Of a DNA stretch of 64,000 nt, positions 24,408 through 32,302 are shown piece by piece. The translations under genes were made by a program, and so were the position numbers. This DNA is from Nocardia brasiliensis NBRC 14402 (GTDB taxonomy: Bacteria > Actinomycetota > Actinomycetes > Mycobacteriales > Mycobacteriaceae): assembly GCF_000308475.2 (NCBI RefSeq), contig NZ_BAFT02000083.1:1-64000 (forward strand), read 5' to 3'. Each line of letters starts with the position of its first letter. Positions within the stretch are counted from its first letter, which is position 1. The notes under the pieces are model-generated. The model ran no database searches. It was not told the origin of the DNA and was given only the letters and a program-made list of their open reading frames with translations.

Positions 24408-25216
24408 TGTCTCGAGATGGTAAAAGTGGTGGCGGTGTGATCATCACCGGTGCTGCTGGTGGCATCGGACGAGCGGCGGCACAGATTTTCGCGGACCGGT
24501 CCGCGGCGCCCGTGGTGCTCTGGGACCACGATCCCGCAGTGCACCGCGCAGCGGAAGAGATCCGGTCGAGCCGCATTGGTGTCGACACCCACGCCGAACA
24601 GGTCGACGTGACCGACGCCGCGTCCGTCGATCGGGCCTTCGCCGCCGCGGTCGAGCGGATCGGCCCGCTCGAGTCGGTGGTGCACGCCGCGGGTGTGCTG
24701 GAAACCGGCCGAATCGCGGAACTGACCGGCGACCAATGGGATCGGTGCCTGGCCGTGAACGCCACCGGCACGATGAACGTGACCCGCCGGGCCGCCGCGC
24801 TGCTCGCCGCGCGCGGTGGCGGTTCGATCGTGGTCGTCACCTCGAACGCCGCCAACACCCCTCGGGTCGGCATGGCCGCCTACGGCGCGTCCAAGGCCGC
24901 GGCCGCCGCGTTCGCCATGGCGCTCGGGCTCGAGGTGGCTGCCGCGGGCGTGCGGGTGAACATGGTCTCGCCCGGCTCCACCGACACCGCCATGCTGCGC
25001 GGCATGTGGGATCACGCCGCGACCGAATTGCCCGCCGCGGCCCGCGATCAGGTGCTCGCGGGCGACCCGGAGCGCTTCCGGCTCGGCATCCCGCTGCGCC
25101 GGGTGGCCCAGCCCGAGGACGTCGCCGAAGGCATCTACTTCCTGACTTCTCCCCGCGCCCGCCATATCACCATGCATGACCTGCGGGTGGATGGCGGCGC
25201 GACGTTCGACGCATGA
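24407..25216 (+). CDS. dhbA: 2,3-dihydro-2,3-dihydroxybenzoate dehydrogenase (EntA/DhbA type)
   Basis: A 269-residue short-chain dehydrogenase that oxidises 2,3-dihydro-DHB to 2,3-DHB with NAD. The nucleotide-binding motif is ITGAAGGIGRAA near the N-terminus and the catalytic Y-x-x-x-K appears as AAYGASKAAAA. Homology alone would only say SDR family; the assignment rests on its place as first gene of an operon with isochorismatase, aryl carrier and facing DHB ligase. The ATG at 24407 sits directly against the iron box, implying a very short or absent leader. Confidence 0.9.
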   Translation: MSRDGKSGGGVIITGAAGGIGRAAAQIFADRSAAPVVLWDHDPAVHRAAEEIRSSRIGVDTHAEQVDVTDAASVDRAFAAAVERIGPLESVVHAAGVLETGRIAELTGDQWDRCLAVNATGTMNVTRRAAALLAARGGGSIVVVTSNAANTPRVGMAAYGASKAAAAAFAMALGLEVAAAGVRVNMVSPGSTDTAMLRGMWDHAATELPAAARDQVLAGDPERFRLGIPLRRVAQPEDVAEGIYFLTSPRARHITMHDLRVDGGATFDA

Positions 25217-25248
25217 CGGCTCTGTTCCGACCCACAAGGAGATAACTG

Positions 25249-25896
25249 TTGGCTATCCCGCCGATCGCACCGTATTCGATACCGGCGCGCGAGGACGTCG
25301 CCGTCAATCGGGTTCCATGGACGCTGGATTCGTCGCGCGCCGCGCTGCTGATCCACGACATGCAGCGGTACTTCATCGACGCGTACCAGCTCGACCAGGA
25401 ACCGATCTCGACCGCCGTCGCGAACATCCGGCGCCTGCGCAAGCAGTGCAACGAGGCCGGGGTACCGGTGGTCTTCACCATGCAGCCCGGTGACCAGCAC
25501 CCCTCACGACGTGGCATTCTCGCCGATTTCTGGGGCAGCGGGCTGAGCAACGGCCCGGAGGCCGAGGTCGTCGCCGAACTGGCGCCCGGCCCCGCCGATA
25601 TCCAGGTCACCAAGTGGCGCTACTCCGCGTTCCAGCGCACCGATCTGCGCGAGTTGCTCAATCACTACAACCGCGACCAGTTGATCATCACCGGCGTCTA
25701 CGCGCACATGGGCTGCATGCTCAGCGCGGCGGAGGCGTTCATGAACGACATCCAGCCGTTCCTGGTGCTGGACGCGACCGCTGACTTCGGCAGGGACGAG
25801 CACCTCATGGCCATGGATTACGTCGCGCGCCGCTGTGGCGCGGTGACCACCACCGACGCGCTGGATTACGCGCTGCGGCAATCGAATGCGGCCTGA
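25249..25896 (+). CDS. dhbB: Isochorismatase without fused carrier domain
   Basis: A 215-residue isochorismatase expected to hydrolyse isochorismate to 2,3-dihydro-2,3-dihydroxybenzoate and pyruvate. Motifs fit the family: catalytic Asp in LLIHDMQRYF, lysine in QVTKWRYSAF, and GVYAHMGCMLSA, where the usual nucleophile-position cysteine is visible. EntB and DhbB carry a C-terminal aryl carrier domain; here the protein stops before it and the carrier is the next separate gene. The start is TTG at 25249 with AAGGAGA upstream. The isochorismate synthase that would feed it is not in the window. Confidence 0.93.
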   Translation: MAIPPIAPYSIPAREDVAVNRVPWTLDSSRAALLIHDMQRYFIDAYQLDQEPISTAVANIRRLRKQCNEAGVPVVFTMQPGDQHPSRRGILADFWGSGLSNGPEAEVVAELAPGPADIQVTKWRYSAFQRTDLRELLNHYNRDQLIITGVYAHMGCMLSAAEAFMNDIQPFLVLDATADFGRDEHLMAMDYVARRCGAVTTTDALDYALRQSNAA

Positions 25897-25926
25897 CCCG
25901 GGCTTTCGACTAGTTGGAGGAGTGTT

Positions 25927-26181
25927 ATGACCGAGCCGGTTACCATCGGCCGCGAGGACGTGATCGCCGATATCGCGGCGGCACTGGGCGTCGCACCGCA
26001 CGAGGTGCCCGAAGACGGGGATCTCACCGACGCCGGCCTGGATTCGGTGCGGTTGATGTCGCTGGTGGAGAAGTGGCGGGCCAGCGGCGCGACGGAGGCG
26101 GATTTCGCCACCCTGGCCGCCGAGCCGGTGCTCGGTGTCTGGCTCGACGTCCTGGTACCCGGTCACGCGGATCGGACATGA
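25927..26181 (+). CDS. Stand-alone aryl carrier protein
   Basis: An 84-residue carrier protein with the phosphopantetheine attachment site at Ser40 in DAGLDSVRLM. It would carry the DHB thioester made by the DHB ligase and present it to the first condensation domain of the NRPS. GGAGG lies 6-10 bases upstream of the ATG. The stop overlaps the start of the hydroxylase gene (ATGA at 26178-26181). It corresponds to the C-terminal domain of EntB split into its own gene. Confidence 0.92.
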   Translation: MTEPVTIGREDVIADIAAALGVAPHEVPEDGDLTDAGLDSVRLMSLVEKWRASGATEADFATLAAEPVLGVWLDVLVPGHADRT

Positions 26182-27482
26182 CGGGCAGCACCGGTGACGA
26201 GATCGTCGATATCGCCGGGATCGGTTTCGGGCCTTCGAATCTCGCGCTGGCGATCGCGCTCGAGGAGCACAACCAAGACCGCGCGCACGAGCGGCTGAGC
26301 GCCCGGTTCGTCGAGACCAAAGAGCGCTTCGAGTGGCATCCCGGCATGCTGCTGCCCGGCGCGACGATGCAGATCTCGTTCCTGAAAGACCTTGTCACGC
26401 AGCGCAATGTGCGCAGCAGGTACAGCTTCCTGAACTATCTGAAAGAGCACGACCGGCTCACCGATTTCATCAACCTGTCGACCTTCCGGCCCACCCGGCT
26501 GGAGTTCCAGGACTATCTGCGGTGGGCGGCGCGCACGGTGGACGCCGAGGTGTCCTTCGGTACCACCGCGGTGTCGATGGCTGCGGCGGGCGACTACTTC
26601 GAGATCCAGCTGGACGGTGCCGCGCCCGGCGTGCTGCGAGCGCGCAACATCGTGGTGGCCGTGGGCCTTTCGGCGCGGCTGCCGGAAGGGGTGGCGGCGA
26701 GTGCGCGGGTGTTCCACAGTCATCGCCTGCTGCCCAGTCTGGAAACGCTGCCGCGGTTGCGGCACAACAGGTTCGTGGTGCTGGGTGCGGGGCAGAGCGC
26801 GGCCGAGGTGGTCGGGCATCTGCATCAGCGCTACGAGGACGCGCGGGTGCATGCGGTGTTCGGCAAATACGGGCTCAGCCCGGCCGACGACAGCCCGTAC
26901 GCGAACCGGATCTTCGACCCGGCCGCCGTGGACGACTTCTACGCGTCCTCGCCGGAGTTGCGGCGGCAGTTGATGACCTATCACCGCGGCACCAACTATT
27001 CCGCGGTGGAGCCCTCGCTCATCGAGCGGTTGTACGCCCAGGAGTACGCCGAGCGGGTCGCCGGTGATCGGCGGTTGTTCATGCACGGGGCCTCGACGGT
27101 CGCGAGCATCGAGGATTCCGGCGGCGGGGTCCGGGTCGACGTGACGCACGGGCCGACCGGCCTCACCGAGACGCTGATGTGCGATGCGGTGGTGTGCGCC
27201 ACCGGTTTCCGGCCCGGCGATGTCCGGACCGTACTCGGGGAACTGGCCGGATCCGTCGCGTTCGAGAGCGGACAGGTTCAGGTGACCCGGGACTACCGGC
27301 TGGTGCCGACCGCGCCGTTGCCGGGCGATATCTATCTGCAGGGCGGCACCGAGCACACGCACGGGCTCTCCTCGTCCCTGCTGTCGAATATCGCGGTGCG
27401 CACCGGCGAGATCGTGCGCTCGGTCGCGCGGGCGGCGACGGGTGCGCGGACCGATCGTGCGGCGGATCGGGCGGGGAGGTAG
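26178..27482 (+). CDS. L-ornithine N5-monooxygenase (SidA/PvdA type)
   Basis: A 434-residue flavin-dependent N-hydroxylase. The FAD motif is IAGIGFGPSNLALA at the N-terminus and FEWHPGMLLPGATMQISFLKDLVTQRNVRSRYSF-type family features follow (only the pattern, about residues 52-88). The NADPH motif LGAGQSAAEVVGH is central and the late HGLSSSLLSN stretch is typical. Ornithine rather than lysine is inferred from the hydroxyornithine-like code of the last NRPS A domain. There is no N-acyl- or N-formyltransferase gene nearby, which suggests that free N5-hydroxyornithine is incorporated, possibly to cyclise on release. Its start overlaps the carrier-protein stop, so the DHB and hydroxamate branches are coupled. 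Confidence 0.94.
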   Translation: MTGSTGDEIVDIAGIGFGPSNLALAIALEEHNQDRAHERLSARFVETKERFEWHPGMLLPGATMQISFLKDLVTQRNVRSRYSFLNYLKEHDRLTDFINLSTFRPTRLEFQDYLRWAARTVDAEVSFGTTAVSMAAAGDYFEIQLDGAAPGVLRARNIVVAVGLSARLPEGVAASARVFHSHRLLPSLETLPRLRHNRFVVLGAGQSAAEVVGHLHQRYEDARVHAVFGKYGLSPADDSPYANRIFDPAAVDDFYASSPELRRQLMTYHRGTNYSAVEPSLIERLYAQEYAERVAGDRRLFMHGASTVASIEDSGGGVRVDVTHGPTGLTETLMCDAVVCATGFRPGDVRTVLGELAGSVAFESGQVQVTRDYRLVPTAPLPGDIYLQGGTEHTHGLSSSLLSNIAVRTGEIVRSVARAATGARTDRAADRAGR

Positions 27483-27605
27483 CTACGGGATCTCCAGCGC
27501 TCGCCCGCCAGCGGCATGTGCGAAACCCGGTGTCGGACTTGGCATCCGGGTCGTCCGCGAGCATTTAAGCAAATCTAAACAGTGACAACGAACATGTTGA
27601 CAAAA

Positions 27606-27624
27606 TAAGGTGTGGCTATCCTAA
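27606..27624 (+). promoter_or_regulatory. Weaker iron box before the secreted glycine-zipper gene
   Basis: TAAGGTGTGGCTATCCTAA matches 15 of 19 positions of the iron-box consensus, with both outer arms (AAGG, CCTAA) intact and mismatches in the centre. It lies 41 bases upstream of the ATG at 27666. The fit is weaker than for the two upstream boxes, but its position immediately behind the siderophore genes supports it. Confidence 0.7.
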
Positions 27625-27665
27625 GCTTCCGGCATCCCGACCACACCTACGAAGGACTTCGAAGA

Positions 27666-28370
27666 ATGCTGATGAGGAACCTCGCCGCGACAGCCACCAT
27701 GCTGATCGCCGCACTCGGTGTCGCCGCGGGCACCGCGGCCGCAGACCCGGCCGCTGCCGATGCGCCGATCAATTTCACCGCCGAGTCCACCGACACGCAG
27801 GCCATCGTCTCCCTGGACGCCGGCTCGATCGTCGTCGAGGACGGCGCGCTGAAGATCAAGGCCGCCAACGGAAACGTCGTCGCGGGCACCCCCCTGAAGT
27901 TCCGGCTCGACGAGTTCGAGTTCCCGATCGCGGCCGATATCGCCGGCTGCACGGCGACCCTGACCCCGCAGCTGGACATGAGCAAGGCCGTCTACAAGCC
28001 GGTCGCGCTGCCGTTCGAGGACAAGGCGCCGTGGAAGAGCGAGTACGACCGTGAGCAGGCCGCCTGGTCCCGCATGACCGGCACGATCAGCCTCGGTGCG
28101 AGCATCGCCACCCTGGTCGGCGGCCTCGGCGGCGCGGCCGTCGGCTGTGTGCTCGGCGGCATCGTCGGTGGCGCGGTGGTCGGCGGCACCATCGTCGGCC
28201 TGTTCGGTCCGTTCCTGGGCGGCATCGCCGCGGGTTGCCTCGGTGGCGCGGCCGCCATGGGCGCGCTCGGCACCGTCGCGGGCCAGATCTTCATCACCGC
28301 CCCGGTGGCGATCGGTGCGGCTATCCAGTACTTCACCACGATCAACCAGCCGTTCAACCCGGCCAAGTAA
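27666..28370 (+). CDS. Secreted glycine-zipper protein, iron-box controlled, unknown function
   Basis: A 234-residue protein starting MLMRNLAATATML; the ATG follows GAAGGACTTCGAAGA. A Sec signal peptide ends near AAADP (about residue 27). Residues about 30-135 form a soluble, beta-like domain with Cys95. Residues about 139-222 are hydrophobic and extremely Gly/Ala-rich, with repeated GG spacing (VGGLGGAAVG, LGGIVGGAVVGG, LGGIAAGCLGG) and Cys161 and Cys191, a pattern seen in glycine-zipper segments that insert in or pack on membranes. I do not recognise the function. The iron box and the siderophore neighbours suggest a role in iron acquisition or envelope passage of the siderophore. A strong terminator follows. 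Confidence 0.85.
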   Translation: MLMRNLAATATMLIAALGVAAGTAAADPAAADAPINFTAESTDTQAIVSLDAGSIVVEDGALKIKAANGNVVAGTPLKFRLDEFEFPIAADIAGCTATLTPQLDMSKAVYKPVALPFEDKAPWKSEYDREQAAWSRMTGTISLGASIATLVGGLGGAAVGCVLGGIVGGAVVGGTIVGLFGPFLGGIAAGCLGGAAAMGALGTVAGQIFITAPVAIGAAIQYFTTINQPFNPAK

Positions 28371-28392
28371 GACCTGACCGGGTCGACAGCGC

Positions 28393-28426
28393 GAACCGCC
28401 CCTCACAAGGGGGCGGTTCGTTCTTT
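28393..28426 (+). terminator. Intrinsic terminator after the glycine-zipper gene
   Basis: A perfect 10-bp stem, GAACCGCCCC (28393-28402) with its complement at 28410-28419, encloses a 7-base loop and is followed by GTTCTTT. It lies 22 bases after the stop and closes the siderophore island. Confidence 0.9.
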
Positions 28427-28608
28427 CCAAGACCGAGTCGTGTGGAGTGGCTTTGCCCCGCAACGAGTTCGGTGACGCGGACGCGCGCGCTCGAATCCGC
28501 GGTAATCCTTGCGATGGGCGCGCCCCCGGCGATAGCCTGCCTGACTAGTTGCTGGACAGGGACGCCGGACGGGCGTTCTTCGCATCTCACTTTCGAGGAG
28601 CTCGTCGC

Positions 28609-29634
28609 GTGCGGATTTCGGTTCGAACATTGGCCGCGTTGGCGGCAGCAGCTCTGCTCGGCGTGGTTCCGGGAGTGGCGCAGGCCGATCCCGCACCGGC
28701 CTCGGACAATTGCCGATCGTTTCCCTTCGAGGTCGCCCGGGGCCAGTTGGCCTCGACACTGTGCCTGCCCGCCGACGGCACGGCCGATACGGTCATGGTG
28801 CTCATGGCCGGTTCGAATTACAACGGCTCGTATTGGGATTTCCAGTACGCCCCCGAGACCTACAATTTCCGGCGCGCGATGAACGCGGCGGGATTGGCCA
28901 CTCTCGTGGTCGATCGGCTCGGCAATGGCAACAGCACGCATCCGCCGAGCCTGACCCTCACCGCGACCGCCACCGCGGACGCCTTGCACGAGATCGTGCG
29001 GGCACTGCGCGCCGGGCTGGCCGGCGCCGCGCCGTTCGCGAAGGTGATCAGCGTCGGGCATTCGCTGACCTCGGGCACCGCGGTGATCGAGGCGACGAAG
29101 CACCACGACGTGGACGGCGTTGTGCTCACCGGATATTCGCACTCGCTCAACATTCCCGAGACCCTCGGCGTGATTTCCACCTACTACCCGGCGGTGCAGG
29201 ACCCCAAGTTCGCCGGGCGCGGGCTCGATTCCGGCTACCTGGTGTCCCGGCCGGGCACCCGCGTGCACGACTTCTTCGATCCCGACAATGTCGACCCGCA
29301 GGTCCTCGCGGTCGATGAACAGAACAAGGAAATCTTCTCGCTCACCGAGTATCCCGACGGCCTGACCTCCACTCTGCCCGGTATGTCCGGTCTCATCACC
29401 GCGCCGGTGCTGCTCGTCAACGGCAGCCGGGATCGATTGTCCTGCGGCACCAACTATTCGGTCTGCACGGACTCGGCCACCCTGCTGGCGTCGGAGTCCC
29501 AGTACTTCGGCCCGGCCGCGAAGTTGCGCGCCTTCGTGCTGCCCGGGAGCGGGCATTCGGTCAACTTGGCGCGCAACACTCGCGATTATCAGGCGGCCGT
29601 CATCGACTGGGCGAATTCGATGGTCCGGCCATAA
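28609..29634 (+). CDS. Secreted alpha/beta hydrolase
   Basis: A 341-residue protein with a signal peptide (MRISVRTLAALAAAALLGVV, cleavage near QADP). The start is GTG at 28609, with GAGGAG eight bases upstream; an in-frame upstream extension would mask the signal peptide. The hydrolase triad is visible: Ser in SVGHSLTSG, Asp in NGSRDRLS and His in PGSGHSVNL. The substrate is unknown; secreted esterases of this type are common in Nocardia. It converges with the LysR gene, the two stops being only a few bases apart. Confidence 0.88.
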   Translation: MRISVRTLAALAAAALLGVVPGVAQADPAPASDNCRSFPFEVARGQLASTLCLPADGTADTVMVLMAGSNYNGSYWDFQYAPETYNFRRAMNAAGLATLVVDRLGNGNSTHPPSLTLTATATADALHEIVRALRAGLAGAAPFAKVISVGHSLTSGTAVIEATKHHDVDGVVLTGYSHSLNIPETLGVISTYYPAVQDPKFAGRGLDSGYLVSRPGTRVHDFFDPDNVDPQVLAVDEQNKEIFSLTEYPDGLTSTLPGMSGLITAPVLLVNGSRDRLSCGTNYSVCTDSATLLASESQYFGPAAKLRAFVLPGSGHSVNLARNTRDYQAAVIDWANSMVRP

Positions 29635-29638
29635 CACC

Positions 29639-30652
29639 TCACTGCGCCTTGGCCTCGGGGATATAGGCGGAGTCACGGGCGCCGATCTGGGCGGGCACCT
29701 GTGGCCGTGACGCCGACTCGAGCTTCGGGCGCCGGATGTCGAACAGCCCTGCGGCACCGAATTTCCGGACGAGTTCGGTGTCGGTGATCGCGTCCAGGAA
29801 CTTCTCCACATACGGGGATTTGTCGCGGGCGTGTACCGTCAGTTCGCGCCGGATCGGACGGGGCAGCCGGACGATGGACACCAGGCGCGAGCACCCGTGC
29901 AAGGCCATGCGGGGTACCAGTGCCACGCCGACCCCGTGTTCCACCAGGCTCAAGGCGGTGGACACGTCGGGCGCGCGCACCGCGAAGCGGATGTGCACGC
30001 CGGCCCGGCCCGCCTCGCGGGAAAGGATATCCGTGAGATCGGAATTCGCGCCGCAGCGAATCCACGGCGCCTCGATCAGCTGTTTCCAGGAACCATCGAA
30101 GCTGTTGCGATGGCTGTGGTGGCACACGACGACGAGTTCCTCCTCGCCGAAGCAGTGGAACACCTTCGCGGTGGACCGCTCCAGCGGACCGACCGCGAGA
30201 TCGAGCGCGCCCTCGTCGAGGGTGGAGTGCAGTTCGCGGATATCGGTGAACGACCGGACCTCGATGTTGTCGATATTGCGCTCCAGCCGCATCCGATAGA
30301 TCAGCGGCGGCAACAGTTTCTGCGCGATCGTCGGCGTCGTGCCGACGGTCATGACGCCGTCGCCGAACGTTTGACCCATGGCCATCGCCTGCCGGACCGA
30401 GTCGACGACGTCGGAGGCCTGGGTGAAGAACTCGCGGCCGAACTTGGTGAGCCTCGATCTTCGGGATCGGGGGTCGAACAGTTTGCGGCCGAGCGAGCTC
30501 TCCAGCGAGTCGATCTGCTGCGACATCGCGGACGGCGTTATTCCGAATCGGCGCGCCGCCGCGGACAGTGAACCCAGTTGCACCGTGTTCACAAAGTAAT
30601 CGAACTGCCGCAACGTGATCGTGTTGGAAGTGAGCAAGGGATAATCAGACAT
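29639..30652 (-). CDS. LysR-family transcriptional regulator
   Basis: A 337-residue regulator. The N-terminal winged helix-turn-helix reads LRQFDYFVNTVQLGSLSAAARRFGITPSAMSQQIDSLESSLGRKLF-like (residues about 14-60), a standard LysR signature. It is followed by an effector-binding domain and an unusual C-terminal tail of about 40 residues rich in Pro, Ala and Ser. The ATG at 30652 has GAAGG upstream; a TTG two codons earlier is possible. LysR proteins often control a divergent neighbour, but here the divergent side is a long gene-free region, so the target is unclear. Confidence 0.92.
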   Translation of the reverse strand: MSDYPLLTSNTITLRQFDYFVNTVQLGSLSAAARRFGITPSAMSQQIDSLESSLGRKLFDPRSRRSRLTKFGREFFTQASDVVDSVRQAMAMGQTFGDGVMTVGTTPTIAQKLLPPLIYRMRLERNIDNIEVRSFTDIRELHSTLDEGALDLAVGPLERSTAKVFHCFGEEELVVVCHHSHRNSFDGSWKQLIEAPWIRCGANSDLTDILSREAGRAGVHIRFAVRAPDVSTALSLVEHGVGVALVPRMALHGCSRLVSIVRLPRPIRRELTVHARDKSPYVEKFLDAITDTELVRKFGAAGLFDIRRPKLESASRPQVPAQIGARDSAYIPEAKAQ

Positions 30653-31522
30653 CGGCAACCTTCATATCGAGCCTTCGGCTCATCTACCGCACTTGCGGTC
30701 CTTCACTGAAATTTAAGTGAGCATCCGTCGCCGAGTCGTGGCAGTTGCCGATCAGCGTCGATCGACTTCGACTTCCGGCTCTTTCCGTTTACCGTGCGTT
30801 CATATCTCGAATGGTTCGGCGATGGCCGGGAAAGAACTAACTCGGAGATCGTGCCGACTTGCGCGGAGTCAGTATCTACGCGGGTGCAGGATACGTCAAT
30901 GTGGAAGTATTTATCGTTCTGTTATCTGGATCACCTTGCCACTTCGCACACTGACTCGCTTGCTCTCGCTACCTGGGGTGATGGCTGCTGAACCGCCTTC
31001 TGGGTCCGCCGAGCGCGCCCCTGCATCGTGCTCATCGGATACTGGATCGTAACCGTGTCGGTCTCGAAGTACGGGCCGTGGGGTGCTTATTCAATCGAAA
31101 CTTAACGCAATGTTAGAGCGGCTAACAACCGGTGGACATCTTGTACCGGATGACAATCCGGCTTGTTCATTACGACAACTCCCGCGATATAGCGGAGCGG
31201 CTATGAATCGCGCGGTTTACGTGATCGAGCCGTGATCGGAGAATTGTCCGTTTCGACGCTGTACGTGATCTGACCGTGATCGCCGATCCAACGTCTGTTA
31301 ATTGGGATCTTGATTCGATGTAAGAATGTTCTCGCGACCTTGTCGGGTGCCCGCGGCGCTCGTACGCTTCGAATCGGAAGCCAGCACGCTGGAACCGCGT
31401 ACTAGACCGCAGAGTCGCGGCTAGCCGGTCCGGCCGGTCGCAGTGTCGCGACCGGCCGGAATCGGCGATCAATTCGACTCAGTCGATCCGATGGACGATC
31501 GGCCATTTCGAAGGAAGACATC
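30653..31522. other. 870-bp gene-free region, less GC-rich than its surroundings
   Basis: No plausible gene was seen on either strand. The base composition is visibly more AT-rich than neighbouring genes. It contains four CGTGATC motifs in two phased pairs (separate entry) and must hold the promoters of the LysR gene on the left and of the acidic-repeat protein gene on the right. Confidence 0.6.
31218..31282 (+). promoter_or_regulatory. Two phased pairs of CGTGATC motifs
   Basis: CGTGATC occurs at 31220-31226, 31231-31237, 31264-31270 and 31275-31281, spaced 11, 33 and 11 bases start to start. The motifs therefore lie on the same face of the helix, inside two 21-bp direct repeats that differ at three positions. 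This is a plausible binding array for a regulator acting on the secreted-protein gene that starts 240 bases downstream. The protein that binds is unknown. Confidence 0.5.
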
Positions 31523-32260
31523 TTGGGTAAGCACAGCGCGCCGAGAAATACCTATGTCCCCGCCCGGATGGCGATGCTGTCCACGGTGACGCTGATCGGC
31601 ATGGCCGTCTCGGCCAACGCGGGAGCCGGCGAGCCGGCGCCGCACGCAGGGGGTGCGGCCCGCGACGGTGCCACCGCGGCCCCGGAACCGACAGTGGCCG
31701 TGCCTGTTTCGCGGACACCCGGAGACGCGCGGGCGCAGCGGCCGGAAATCGGTGCGCCCGCCCAACAGTCGAGGCGCACCGAGCGTGCGGAGCCGGAGCC
31801 CGGCAACACGGCGGCGCTGATCGAGAGCGCGCAGAAATTGCTCGAGCTGGGCGGTCCGGCCCTGCAGGAGCCGATGCGCGTGGTGATCAAGGCGCTCGCG
31901 GCGGCGCTCAGCGCGGGTAATGCCGCGATCGGCCCCGAGGTGGCCAAGGGGATCAACCAGTTGCTCGCCGGCGTCGCGCCTGCCGCGCCCGGCGGTGCGC
32001 CCAGGCACGCGGCAGTCGTCTCGGACGACGGGGCGGCAGCCGATGAGTCGGCCTACGACACCGACGACGCGGCTGCCGAGACCGATGACTCGGCCTACGA
32101 CACCGACGACGCGGCTGCCGAAGCCGATGACTCGACCTATGCCGAGGGCGACTCGGCGTACGACACCGATGAATCAGCCTATGCCGCTGACGATTCGGCT
32201 TATGTGACCGACGACGACGCCGAGTGGGCTCCGCTCGCGCTCGGCCCGAGCGTCGGCTGA
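31523..32260 (+). CDS. Secreted or surface protein with acidic Asp/Tyr repeats, unknown function
   Basis: A 245-residue protein starting with TTG at 31523 (AAGGAAGA upstream), MGKHSAPRNTYVPARM. A hydrophobic signal-like segment spans about residues 17-35. The middle is Pro/Ala-rich and then an amphipathic stretch (about 95-150). The C-terminal 80 residues are strongly acidic and built from repeats of the type D-S-A-Y-D-T-D-D-A-A-A-E. I do not recognise the family. The acidic repeats could bind cations such as calcium or act as a flexible, charged spacer. The gene is followed after 42 bases by a secreted CAP protein with its own repeats, so the two may work at the cell surface together. Confidence 0.75.
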   Translation: MGKHSAPRNTYVPARMAMLSTVTLIGMAVSANAGAGEPAPHAGGAARDGATAAPEPTVAVPVSRTPGDARAQRPEIGAPAQQSRRTERAEPEPGNTAALIESAQKLLELGGPALQEPMRVVIKALAAALSAGNAAIGPEVAKGINQLLAGVAPAAPGGAPRHAAVVSDDGAAADESAYDTDDAAAETDDSAYDTDDAAAEADDSTYAEGDSAYDTDESAYAADDSAYVTDDDAEWAPLALGPSVG

Positions 32261-32302
32261 CAACCGAATAACAAGGTAATCGACAACTTCACGAAGGAAA
32301 TT

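Noticed and set aside
27561..27585. Additional iron-box-like sequence near TTTAAGCAAATCTAAAC
   Set aside because: Only about 10 of 19 consensus positions match, no better than chance in an AT-richer stretch.
30717..31052. 111-codon plus-strand ORF in the gene-free region after the LysR gene
   Set aside because: Atypical codon use, no ribosome site and no recognisable protein.
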